Origin: Sulfitobacter sp043557345
Lineage (GTDB): Bacteria; Pseudomonadota; Alphaproteobacteria; Rhodobacterales; Rhodobacteraceae
Assembly: GCF_043557345.1 (NCBI RefSeq)
Contig: NZ_JBIFFV010000002.1
Coordinates: forward strand, 124,001-188,000
Reading direction: 5' to 3'
DNA: 64,000 nt
In this document: piece after piece, positions 33,994 to 41,568 of the stretch
Layout of the letters: every line of letters begins with the position of its first letter
Position numbering within the stretch: the first letter of the stretch is position 1
The notes under the pieces: generated by a model
Told to the model about the DNA's origin: nothing
Database searches by the model: none
The model's input: the letters and a program-made list of their open reading frames with translations, nothing else
Made by a program: the position numbers and the translations under genes

Positions 33994-34103
33994 TGCGCCA
34001 TTGGCTGAAACGCGCGGGCTGGTTCGTGGCGCTTTGGCTGGCCAGCGTCGCCCTGCTGGCGGTGGTGGCCTATGGCATCCGGCTGGTGATCATGCCCGGC
34101 TGA
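33993..34103 (+). CDS. CydX-like 36-residue membrane protein (DUF2474-like)
   Basis: The ATG shares its A with the cydB stop (TGATG). The peptide MRHWLKRAGWFVALWLASVA continues with LLAVVAYGIRLVIMPG and then TGA. One transmembrane helix follows a short basic N-terminus containing paired Trp residues, and it ends R-x-x-I-M-P-G. That is the pattern of DUF2474 proteins, which follow CIO-type cydB genes much as CydX follows E. coli cydAB. It probably stabilises the oxidase complex. The call is too short for ordinary gene finding but strongly supported by position and composition. Confidence 0.85.
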   Translation: MRHWLKRAGWFVALWLASVALLAVVAYGIRLVIMPG

Positions 34104-34185
34104 CGCAGCGGCGCGGGCCACGGGTCTTGCCAAGCGCGCTGGCTTCTGGCCTCTTCTGGCCAAAGCAGCACGAAAGGACAGACCG

Positions 34186-35151
34186 ATGCGCGCCATGCAA
34201 GTCACCGCCTATAACGAACCGCTTACCCTGCAAGAGCTTGAGATGCCCATGCCGGGGCAGGGCGAGGTTTTGGTGCAGGTCGAGACCTGCGGGCTGAACT
34301 TCGGCGACCTGCTGATCATCAAAGGCACCTATCAGGAAAAGCCGCCGCTGCCCTTCACGCTGGGGATGGAGATGGCGGGCAGGATCACCGCTCTGGGCGC
34401 GGGGGTGGAGCACCTGAAGGTCGGCCAGCGCGTGGCGGCCTATACCGGGTTTGACGGTCTGGCCGAATATGCCGCCATTCCGGCCGCGGTCTGCGTGCCG
34501 ATCCCCGAAGAGATGACGGCGGTCGACGCGGCGGCCTTTCTCATTGCCTATGGCACCAGCCATGTGGCGTTGGACTATAAGGCGCGGTTGCAGCCGGGCG
34601 AGCGGCTGCTGGTTTTGGGCGCATCGGGCGGCATCGGGCTGACGGCGGTGGAACTGGGCAAGCTGATGGGGGCCGAGGTGATCGCCGTGGCGCGCGGCGC
34701 CGACAAACTGGCCGTCTGCAAAGAGGCGGGCGCCGATCACCTGATCAATTCCGAAACCGACGACATCCGCGCCATCGTCAAGGAATTGGGCGGGGCGGAT
34801 GTGGTCTATGACCCGGTAGGCGGCGATCAGTTCAAAGCCGCCATGCGCGCCTGCAACCCCGAAGCGCGGCTGATCCCCTTGGGCTTTGCCAGTGGCGAGG
34901 TGCCGCAGATTCCGGCCAATATCCTGCTGGTCAAGAACCTCACCGTGCTGGGCTTTTACTGGGGCGGCTATGCCAAGATCAAACCTTCGGTGCTGACCGA
35001 CAGTTTCGCCGAACTGATCAAATGGTATGCGGCGGGCAAGCTGAAACCCCATGTCAGCAACGTCATGCCGTTGGAACAGGCCAACGAGGCGCTGGCCCTG
35101 CTGCGCGACCGCAAGGCGACGGGCAAGGTGGTGGTGGAGGTGGCGGCTTAA
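34186..35151 (+). CDS. Quinone oxidoreductase-like zinc-free MDR protein
   Basis: 321 residues, medium-chain dehydrogenase/reductase fold. The N-terminal GroES-like half has CGLNFGDLLIIKGTYQ and LGMEMAG; the nucleotide-binding half has VLGASGGIGLTAVELGKLMGA (about 142-162; ends given), with the AxxGxxG-type turn for NADPH. VVYDPVGGDQF and the final GKVVVEV are family features. No structural zinc cysteines are seen, as in quinone oxidoreductase (Qor/ZTA1). AAGGA lies upstream of the ATG. It overlaps the convergent exporter gene by 4 bases. Its physiological substrate is unknown. Confidence 0.88.
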   Translation: MRAMQVTAYNEPLTLQELEMPMPGQGEVLVQVETCGLNFGDLLIIKGTYQEKPPLPFTLGMEMAGRITALGAGVEHLKVGQRVAAYTGFDGLAEYAAIPAAVCVPIPEEMTAVDAAAFLIAYGTSHVALDYKARLQPGERLLVLGASGGIGLTAVELGKLMGAEVIAVARGADKLAVCKEAGADHLINSETDDIRAIVKELGGADVVYDPVGGDQFKAAMRACNPEARLIPLGFASGEVPQIPANILLVKNLTVLGFYWGGYAKIKPSVLTDSFAELIKWYAAGKLKPHVSNVMPLEQANEALALLRDRKATGKVVVEVAA

Positions 35152-36128
35152 GCCCGCCGCCCGCCCTGCAAACGGGTCACGCGCAGCGCCTTCTGGCGCT
35201 CGCGCAGGTAGACGAACAGGCCAGAGGCGAGGATCAGCGCGATCCCGACCCAGACCTCCCAGACCGGGAGGTCGCCGAAGATCACGAAACCCCAGAACAC
35301 CGCCAGCGGCAGGCCGATATATTCGAACGGGGCCACGGTCGCGGCATCCCCCAGCCGGTAGGCTTGGCTCAGGCAATAGCCGATCAGCGCCACATTTAAG
35401 CCGATGCCGAGGAAGGTCAGGTAATCATCCTGTGCAGGCCAAACCCATGCCCTCAGCAAGAACGCCAGCGATGCACTGCTGTCGCCCGCCACAAAACGGC
35501 CATCGCCAGCAACCACGAAAAAACCAAGCGAAACCACGATAAACACCGCTTGAATATAGACCGACAGAACCGAAGCCTTGGTGCTTACCCCCAATTTGCG
35601 CGTCATCAACTGGTTCAACGCATAGGTCAGCGCTGCCAAAACCGGTAGGAACAGCACCAGTCGTGACGCCTGCAAGGCGTCCCCGCCGGCCCAAGGCCGC
35701 TGCATAATGACCACGCCAACAAAGCCGACAACCACCGCACTCATTCGCAAAGGGCCGACCTTTTCGCCCAGAATAGGGATCGACAAGAGGGTGATAAACA
35801 GGGGTGCGGCAAAAAAGAGCGCCGTCGCTTCGGCCAAGGGCAGGGCCGCGATGGCCAAAAAGAACGACATATTTGAAATCACAATGAGCAGCCCACGCAG
35901 CAGATGCAGCCCTGGCTGCCGCGTCTTGAGTAGATGAAGCCCGCCTTCGAGTTTGACCAGAACCAGCCCCAGCAGAATCCCGATGGCCGAGCGGGTAAAG
36001 ACGATCTGATGCAGCGGATAGCCGCCCGACAGACGTTTGATCAGCATGTCATTGGCCGAAATCGCGGCGACGCCGAGAAGGATCAGCCCGATCGCCAGTC
36101 CGGCGCGGTTATGGGAATTACTTGTCAT
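35148..36128 (-). CDS. EamA-family (drug/metabolite) transporter
   Basis: 326 residues with ten predicted transmembrane helices in two repeated five-helix EamA halves: GVAAISANDMLIKRLSGGYP in the first and LTFLGIGLNVALIGYCLSQAYRL in the second (ends only). SMAC-like motif AEATALFFAAPLFITLLSIP lies around residue 100-120. A basic tail of about 25 residues follows the last helix. It is a likely inner-membrane exporter of metabolites or amino acids; substrate unknown. It is convergent with the quinone oxidoreductase gene and divergent from the CoxG-like gene. Confidence 0.9.
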   Translation of the reverse strand: MTSNSHNRAGLAIGLILLGVAAISANDMLIKRLSGGYPLHQIVFTRSAIGILLGLVLVKLEGGLHLLKTRQPGLHLLRGLLIVISNMSFFLAIAALPLAEATALFFAAPLFITLLSIPILGEKVGPLRMSAVVVGFVGVVIMQRPWAGGDALQASRLVLFLPVLAALTYALNQLMTRKLGVSTKASVLSVYIQAVFIVVSLGFFVVAGDGRFVAGDSSASLAFLLRAWVWPAQDDYLTFLGIGLNVALIGYCLSQAYRLGDAATVAPFEYIGLPLAVFWGFVIFGDLPVWEVWVGIALILASGLFVYLRERQKALRVTRLQGGRRA

Positions 36129-36231
36129 GGCAAAGACCTATCAGCCCGGCGCGTAAGGTCCAGCGCTTTGACATTGGTTTGCACAGAATTACTCGCTAGA
36201 CTGCTGCGATACGTCAAAGGGAGAGCCAGCC

Positions 36232-36756
36232 ATGCAGATGTCCGACACCCGCCAGATCGCCGCCACCCCCGCCGAGGTTTACGCGGCATTGCTGGACCCG
36301 GAGATGCTGCAAACCTGCGTACCCGGCGCGCAAGAGGTCTCAGGCTCGGTCGAAGAGGGGTATGACGCGACGGTGGTGCAAAAGGTCGGCCCGGTGAAGG
36401 CGACGTTCAAGGGCCATGTCACGCTCTCCGATCTGGTGCCGAACGAAGCGCTGACCATCACCGGCGAGGGCAAGGGCGGTGCTGCTGGTTTCGCCAAGGG
36501 CGGGGCGGAGGTGCGGCTGGCCGAAAAGGACGGCGGGACCGAGCTGAGTTACGATGTCGAGGCCAAGGTCGGCGGCAAGCTGGCGCAGCTTGGCAGCCGG
36601 ATCATCGACGGTTTCGCCAAGAAAATGGCGGATCAGTTTTTCGACAACCTGCAATCCTCTCTCGAAGGCCCGGCTGTGGAACAGGAGGCGGAGGCGCAAG
36701 CCGCCGATGAAGACGCGCCCGCTAAAAAGGGCTGGTTCGGTCGCGCCAAGACCTGA
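36232..36756 (+). CDS. CoxG-like SRPBCC protein
   Basis: 174 residues. The ATG follows AAAGGGAGAG. The body is a START/Bet v1-type (SRPBCC) domain of the carbon-monoxide-dehydrogenase subunit G family: TRQIAATPAEVYAALLDPE, LQTCVPGAQEV, VGPVKATFKGHV and the late LAQLGSRIIDGFAKKMADQFF. The last 30 residues are acidic and Ala-rich, ending KKGWFGRAKT. True coxG genes sit with coxMSL or coxDEF; none are here, so it is an orphan member. Family members are membrane-associated helpers in metalloenzyme maturation; the partner here is unknown. Confidence 0.88.
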   Translation: MQMSDTRQIAATPAEVYAALLDPEMLQTCVPGAQEVSGSVEEGYDATVVQKVGPVKATFKGHVTLSDLVPNEALTITGEGKGGAAGFAKGGAEVRLAEKDGGTELSYDVEAKVGGKLAQLGSRIIDGFAKKMADQFFDNLQSSLEGPAVEQEAEAQAADEDAPAKKGWFGRAKT

Positions 36757-36819
36757 AGGCATCTGTTCAGCCGGTGCAAAGCCGGTTAGGTTGCGCGCCT
36801 TACCAAAGCGGAGACGACC

Positions 36820-37749
36820 ATGCCGACAATCGTGGATATTCAGAACCTGCGTAAATCCTACGCGGGCGGTTTCGAGGCGCTAAAAGGGGTCAATCTACAG
36901 ATCGAAAAGGGCGAGATTCTCGCGCTTCTGGGCTCGAACGGGGCGGGGAAGACGACGCTCATTTCGACCATCTGCGGCATCACCACCGCGACCAGCGGCA
37001 AGGTAACCGTGGGCGGCCATGACATTCGGGATGATTTCCGCGCGGCCCGTTCGATGATCGGGCTGGTCCCGCAGGAGATCAATCTCGAACCCTTTGAGAA
37101 AGTCATCAACACGGTGCGCTTCTCGCGCGGGCTGTTTGGCCGTCCGGCGGATGAGGCGGTGTTAGAGAAAATCCTGCGGCAACTTTCGCTCTGGGACAAG
37201 AAAAACAGCCAGATCCGCGAGCTTTCGGGCGGGATGAAACGCCGCGTGCTGATCGCCAAGGCGCTGGCGCATGACCCCAAGGTGCTGTTCCTCGACGAGC
37301 CGACGGCGGGCGTCGATGTGGAACTGCGCAAAGACATGTGGGAGATCGTGGCGGGGCTGAAAGCCTCGGGCGTGACGATCATCTTAACCACCCATTATAT
37401 CGAAGAGGCCGAGGCCATCGCCGACCGGATCGGCGTCATCGCCAAGGGCGAATTGCTGCTGGTCGAAGAGAAGCACGCGCTGATGGCGCGGATGGGCAAG
37501 AAGCAACTCGAAGTCCAGCTGACCGAGCCGATCACCGAAGTGCCGCTGGCGCTGCAATCGCCGGACGTGGAATTGTCCGCCGACGGGCAATCACTGATCT
37601 ACACCTATGACACCAATGCCGAGCGGACCGGCATCACCAAGCTGCTCTCCAAGGTCGCGGAAAGCGGTCTGGTGCTGCAAGACGTGGCGACACGGCAAAG
37701 CAGCTTGGAAGATATCTTTGTCGACCTGCTCAAGGAGGATGCGGCATGA
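36820..37749 (+). CDS. ABC-2 exporter ATP-binding protein (YadG-like)
   Basis: 309 residues. Walker A GSNGAGKTTL (about 39-48), signature LSGGMKRR (about 139-146), Walker B VLFLDEPTAGVD (about 155-166) and the switch His in TTHYIEEAE are all present. A C-terminal extension of about 80 residues is shared with YadG-type ATPases. The GAGACGACC upstream is a weak ribosome site. It overlaps the permease gene by 4 bases, making a two-gene exporter. Substrate of this family is poorly known. Confidence 0.92.
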   Translation: MPTIVDIQNLRKSYAGGFEALKGVNLQIEKGEILALLGSNGAGKTTLISTICGITTATSGKVTVGGHDIRDDFRAARSMIGLVPQEINLEPFEKVINTVRFSRGLFGRPADEAVLEKILRQLSLWDKKNSQIRELSGGMKRRVLIAKALAHDPKVLFLDEPTAGVDVELRKDMWEIVAGLKASGVTIILTTHYIEEAEAIADRIGVIAKGELLLVEEKHALMARMGKKQLEVQLTEPITEVPLALQSPDVELSADGQSLIYTYDTNAERTGITKLLSKVAESGLVLQDVATRQSSLEDIFVDLLKEDAA

Positions 37750-38507
37750 ACTGGACCGCGATCAAAGCCATCTACGCTTTTGAAATGGCGCGTTTCTTTC
37801 GCACCATCACGCAGAGCATCATCTCACCAGTGCTGTCGACCTCCCTTTATTTCGTGGTCTTCGGCGCCGCTATTGGCAGCCGCATTGATGAGGTCGAGGG
37901 CGTCAGCTACGGCGCCTTCATCGTGCCGGGTCTGATCATGCTCAGCGTCATCACGCAGTCGATCTCCAACGCCTCTTTCGGGATCTATTTCCCAAAGTTC
38001 ATCGGCACGGTTTACGAATTGCTCTCGGCCCCGATCAATTTCTTCGAGATCGTCATCGGCTATGTCGGTGCGGCGGCGACCAAGGCGCTCTTTATCGGCA
38101 CGATCATCCTGATCACGGCCTTCTTCTTTGTCGACATCACGATCCAGCATCCCATCGCCATGGTGGCCTTTCTGATCCTGACCTGCATCAGCTTCGCGCT
38201 AATGGGCTTTATCATCGGCATCTGGGCGGGCAATTTCGAGCAGTTGCAACTGGTGCCGCTGTTGATCGTCACGCCGCTGGTCTTCCTTGGCGGGTCTTTC
38301 TACTCGATCTCGATGCTGCCGCCGGTCTGGCAGGTGATCTCGCATTTCAACCCGGTGGTCTATCTGATCTCGGGCTTTCGCTGGGCATTTTTCGGCGCGG
38401 CGGATGTGCCGATCATCACCAGCCTTGCCGCCATCGCGCTGTTTACGGCGCTTTGCCTCGGCGTGATCTGGTGGATTTTCCGCACCGGCTGGCGTCTGCG
38501 GGCCTGA
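37746..38507 (+). CDS. ABC-2 exporter permease (YadH-like)
   Basis: 253 residues, six predicted transmembrane helices, ABC2_membrane family. FFRTITQSIISPVLSTSLYF near the start, YGAFIVPGLIMLS (about 56-68), and the late LGGSFYSISMLPPVWQ and NPVVYLISGFRWAFFG are the conserved segments of the YadH/DrrB-type permease. It is translationally coupled to the ATPase. It presumably forms a homodimer in the inner membrane with two ATPase copies. Confidence 0.92.
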   Translation: MNWTAIKAIYAFEMARFFRTITQSIISPVLSTSLYFVVFGAAIGSRIDEVEGVSYGAFIVPGLIMLSVITQSISNASFGIYFPKFIGTVYELLSAPINFFEIVIGYVGAAATKALFIGTIILITAFFFVDITIQHPIAMVAFLILTCISFALMGFIIGIWAGNFEQLQLVPLLIVTPLVFLGGSFYSISMLPPVWQVISHFNPVVYLISGFRWAFFGAADVPIITSLAAIALFTALCLGVIWWIFRTGWRLRA

Positions 38508-38557
38508 GCCTAGGAAACTTGGGCCTCCGCCTTGTTTGCGCGGGGTGGGCGTTCTAC

Positions 38558-39364
38558 ATGAAGGGCATGAGAATTCGGCTGCCCTTCCTGAAATCCCCGC
38601 CCAGCGTTTCCGTAATCCGGCTTTCCGGCATGATCGGCGCGCAGGGCCGCGCGGTGTTGAACGATGCCACCATGGGTCCGGTCATCGAAAAGGCTTTTGC
38701 CAAGGGTAAGCCTGCCGCTGTCGCCTTGGAGATCAACTCTCCCGGTGGCAGCCCGGTACAATCGTCGTTGATCGGCGCGCGCATCCGGCGGCTGTCCGAG
38801 GAAAAGAACATTCCCGTCATCGCCTTTGTCGAGGATGTAGCCGCCTCTGGCGGCTATTGGCTGGCGGCGGCGGCGGATGAGATTTACGCGGACCCAAGCT
38901 CGGTTGTGGGCTCCATCGGGGTGATTTCGGCCTCCTTCGGGGTGCATGAGTTCATCCGCGAACACGGGGTCGAACGGCGCGTCTATACGGCAGGGCAGAG
39001 CAAATCCATGCTCGACCCGTTCCGCCCGGAAAACCCCGAAGATGTCGCCCGGCTGAAACTGCTGCTCGAAGACATCCATGAGAATTTCATCGACCATGTG
39101 AAGACCCGCCGCGCAGGCAAGCTGCCCGAGGGGCAAGACCTGTTTACCGGGGAAATCTGGCTGGCGAAACGCGCCGCCGAACTGGGGTTGATTGACGGGA
39201 TCGGTCATCTGAAACCACTGCTGAAAGAGCGCTTTGGCGACAAGGTCAGGCTGCGGCGCTATGGTGTGAAGCGCGGGCTGTTGTCGCGTTTTGGCGTGCA
39301 GATGATGCAGGACGCGGTGCAGGGCATAGAGGAACGCGCGGCCTTCGCGCGGTTTGGACTCTAG
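38558..39364 (+). CDS. sppA: SppA-like S49 serine peptidase
   Basis: 268 residues from the ATG at 38558 (another ATG at 38567 is possible). A single S49 domain: ALEINSPGGSPVQSS, the catalytic Ser97 in DVAASGGYW, SSVVGSIGVISASFG, and the probable general base Lys149 in GQSKSMLDPF. The 52-residue spacing equals that known between Ser and Lys in the short Bacillus-type SppA. The late LAKRAAELGLIDGIG is typical. There is no clear N-terminal membrane anchor from this start, unlike most SppA; the protein may be soluble or peripheral. Confidence 0.88.
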   Translation: MKGMRIRLPFLKSPPSVSVIRLSGMIGAQGRAVLNDATMGPVIEKAFAKGKPAAVALEINSPGGSPVQSSLIGARIRRLSEEKNIPVIAFVEDVAASGGYWLAAAADEIYADPSSVVGSIGVISASFGVHEFIREHGVERRVYTAGQSKSMLDPFRPENPEDVARLKLLLEDIHENFIDHVKTRRAGKLPEGQDLFTGEIWLAKRAAELGLIDGIGHLKPLLKERFGDKVRLRRYGVKRGLLSRFGVQMMQDAVQGIEERAAFARFGL

Positions 39365-39367
39365 CCC

Positions 39368-39532
39368 ATGGTTTTCAAGATCGTCCTGCTGTTTCTGGTG
39401 GCCATGGGCCTGCTCGCTTGGTTCGGAAAGATGCATTGGCTGGGGGGCAAGCGCCTGACCCGGTCCAAATGCCGTGACTGCGGACGTTACCGTATTGGCA
39501 AAGGCGATTGTGCCTGTAAGGGAGGGCGTTGA
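39368..39532 (+). CDS. 54-residue membrane protein with four-cysteine C-terminal knuckle
   Basis: The ATG at 39368 is 3 bases after the peptidase stop, and the TGA stop shares its A with the next ATG. One transmembrane helix (VFKIVLLFLVAMGLLAWFG) is followed by a basic segment and CRDCGRYRIGKGDCAC, a C-x2-C...C-x-C pattern that could bind zinc or another metal. The tight fit between sppA and the exchanger gene, with 1-3 base spacing on each side, and the good codon use argue for a real gene. Function unknown. Confidence 0.8.
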   Translation: MVFKIVLLFLVAMGLLAWFGKMHWLGGKRLTRSKCRDCGRYRIGKGDCACKGGR

Positions 39533-40491
39533 TGCTGATGCCATGGCTACTTTCGGGGCTTGGCCTCGTGATCCTGCTGTTTGCGGGGGATGCGCTGGTG
39601 AAAGGGGCGGTGAACCTGTCACTGCGCCTTGGCGTGCCCGCGTTGATCGTCAGCCTGACCATCGTGGCCTTTGGCACCTCGGCGCCGGAGTTGCTGATCT
39701 CGGTCAAGGCAGTCGTGGATGGGGTGCCGGGGCTGGCGCTTGGCAATGTGGTGGGGTCGAATACGGCCAATATCCTGATGGTGCTGGGCATTCCGGCGCT
39801 TTTGGCGACGATGCACACATCGGAATGCAGCACCCGCAAGACCTATAACCAGATGATCGCGGCCTCGCTCTTGTTCATCGTGTTGGCCTTCCGCGGCGTC
39901 TTTGACTGGATCGCGGGGCTGATCCTGCTCGCCGGTCTGGCCTATATGCTTTACGACGCCTTCGGCGATGCCAAGGATCACCGCCACGCCTGCCGCAGCG
40001 GTGCGGCAGAGGAAGAGGAGGAGCCCGAAGGCGCGGACCCCGATATGGCGGGCTGGCAGATCGCGATGTTCCTGATCCTCGGGCTGATCGGCCTGCCCTT
40101 GGGGGCGAGCCTGTTGGTGGATAACGCCACGATCATCGCCCAGACCTATGGGGTCAGTGACACGGTGATCGGCCTGACGTTGGTGGCCGTGGGCACGTCG
40201 CTGCCAGAGCTTGCGACCACGGTGATGGCGGCGCTGCGGCGTCAGGCGGACGTGGCGCTTGGCAATGTGATCGGCTCCAACATGTTCAACCTGCTGGCGA
40301 TCATCGGCATTGCGAGCCTTGTCGGTCCGATCTCGGTCGACGAAGCCTTCCTGCGGATCGACCTGTGGGTGATGCTGGGCGCGTCGCTTTTGCTGATCCC
40401 CTTCGTCTATTTGGGGCGCGATATCACGCGGCTTTGGGGCGTGGTGCTGAGCGCGCTTTACGGGCTATATTTGTTTATCATCCTGATCTAA
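39532..40491 (+). CDS. Calcium/sodium antiporter (CaCA family, YrbG-like)
   Basis: 319 residues from the ATG at 39532 overlapping the preceding stop by one base (TTG at 39529 and ATG at 39538 are alternatives). Two inverted Na_Ca_ex repeats are visible: FGTSAPELLISVKA and GLALGNVVGSNTANILMV in the first half, VGTSLPELATTVMA and DVALGNVIGSNMFNLLAI in the second; these alpha-repeats carry the ion-binding Glu residues. An acidic cytoplasmic loop (EEEEEPEGADPD) separates the halves. It exchanges Ca2+ for Na+ or H+ across the inner membrane. Confidence 0.93.
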   Translation: MLMPWLLSGLGLVILLFAGDALVKGAVNLSLRLGVPALIVSLTIVAFGTSAPELLISVKAVVDGVPGLALGNVVGSNTANILMVLGIPALLATMHTSECSTRKTYNQMIAASLLFIVLAFRGVFDWIAGLILLAGLAYMLYDAFGDAKDHRHACRSGAAEEEEEPEGADPDMAGWQIAMFLILGLIGLPLGASLLVDNATIIAQTYGVSDTVIGLTLVAVGTSLPELATTVMAALRRQADVALGNVIGSNMFNLLAIIGIASLVGPISVDEAFLRIDLWVMLGASLLLIPFVYLGRDITRLWGVVLSALYGLYLFIILI

Positions 40492-40503
40492 GGAGGGCGG
40501 CAG

Positions 40504-41283
40504 ATGCGGCGGGCATTGGTGACCGGAGCCGGGCAACGTCTGGGCCGCGCCATGGCGCTCTACCTCGGGCAGCGCGGCTTTGACGTGGCGGTGCATTATG
40601 CCACCTCGCTTGACGGGGCCGAGGCGACCGCCGCCGAGATTGCGGCCATGGGTCGCCGTGCCGTGGCCCTGCAAGCCGACCTTCTGGACGATGCCGCAGC
40701 CGCGGCGCTTTTGCCCCGCGCGGCCGAAACGCTCGGCGGGCCGATCACCTGCCTTGTCAACAACGCCTCTATTTTCGAGCAGGACGATATCGGCAGCGCC
40801 ACGCGCGAAAGCTGGGACCGCCATATGGGCAGCAACCTGCGTGCGCCCTTCGTCTTGACACAGGCGATGGCGGGGCAGGGGCTGTTGCCTGAAACCGACG
40901 CCGGGGGAGAGCCGCGTGCCAGTGGTTTGATCGTCAATATGCTCGACCAGCGGGTGCGCAACCTGACGCCAGAATTCACCACCTACACGATCGCCAAGAT
41001 GGGCCTTTGGGCAATGACGCGCACCAGCGCGCAGGCGCTGGCCCCCGCGATCCGCGTGAATGGCATCGGGCCCGGCCCGACCCTGCAAGGCCCGCATCAA
41101 GACCCCGAAGACTTTGCCGCGCAGCGCCGCGGCACGGTTCTGGGCCGCGGCGCGAATCCCGAGGATATCACGGCGGCACTGGGATATTTTATCGATTCGC
41201 CGGGGGTCACCGGGCAGCTTATCTGCACGGATGGGGGAGAGCATTTGCAATGGGAAACAAGCCCTAAAAGCCCCCGAAACTGA
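40504..41283 (+). CDS. SDR oxidoreductase, pteridine-reductase-like (FolM type)
   Basis: 259 residues with a strong AAGGAGG site before the ATG. The Rossmann motif is TGAGQRLGRAMA, then LVNNASIFEQDD (about 88-99), and the catalytic Tyr-x3-Lys in YTIAK. The residue where most SDRs have Ser is Asp in NMLDQRV, and the first Gly-rich loop is G-x-x-Q-R-L-G with Arg, both typical of pteridine reductase/dihydromonapterin reductase FolM rather than FabG. The late GPGPTLQGPHQ fits this too. It probably reduces a pterin or dihydrofolate with NADPH. Confidence 0.85.
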   Translation: MRRALVTGAGQRLGRAMALYLGQRGFDVAVHYATSLDGAEATAAEIAAMGRRAVALQADLLDDAAAAALLPRAAETLGGPITCLVNNASIFEQDDIGSATRESWDRHMGSNLRAPFVLTQAMAGQGLLPETDAGGEPRASGLIVNMLDQRVRNLTPEFTTYTIAKMGLWAMTRTSAQALAPAIRVNGIGPGPTLQGPHQDPEDFAAQRRGTVLGRGANPEDITAALGYFIDSPGVTGQLICTDGGEHLQWETSPKSPRN

Positions 41284-41409
41284 CGCACATGCGGGAAGTT
41301 TTGCACGTCCTTAACCTATGTAACCAAAGTGTTACCGAAACCCTTTTGTTTTCAGGGGCTTGTTTCATGGTAAACAAAAGAATGAGCAAAATCAGGATAT
41401 TATGGCTGC

Positions 41410-41424
41410 GCCTAAAAATTAGGC
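41410..41424. promoter_or_regulatory. 15-base palindrome in the AT-rich gap
   Basis: GCCTAA and TTAGGC arms flank AAA. It lies in the A/T-rich region between the SDR and uvrC genes, a possible operator. Confidence 0.4.
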
Positions 41425-41474
41425 AAATCAGCGAACCATGTTAAAAACAAAGAGAAATCCAAGATGCCCAGAAG

Positions 41475-41495
41475 TTATCGTCAGAGTTATCCACA
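41475..41495 (+). promoter_or_regulatory. DnaA-box pair upstream of uvrC
   Basis: TTATCCACA at 41487-41495 is a perfect consensus DnaA box; TTATCGTCA at 41475-41483 is a 7-of-9 relative in the same orientation, 12 bases apart. The region 41284-41568 is clearly richer in A/T than its neighbours, and CATGTTAAA occurs twice (41438-41446, 41508-41516). Confidence 0.5.
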
Positions 41496-41568
41496 TGTTT
41501 GGTGGACATGTTAAAGCTTGCCCCCATTGCCGTCCTATTGCAGCGAAGCACGAGAATCAGCGCCTGAG

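Noticed and set aside
34130..34175. Repeated TCTTCTGGCC-like bases after the cytochrome bd operon
   Set aside because: A short direct repeat with no hairpin or T-run; likely chance.
41284..41568. Possible main chromosomal replication origin
   Set aside because: Only one perfect DnaA box and no typical origin neighbours such as dnaA, parAB or hemE; kept only as a regulatory observation.
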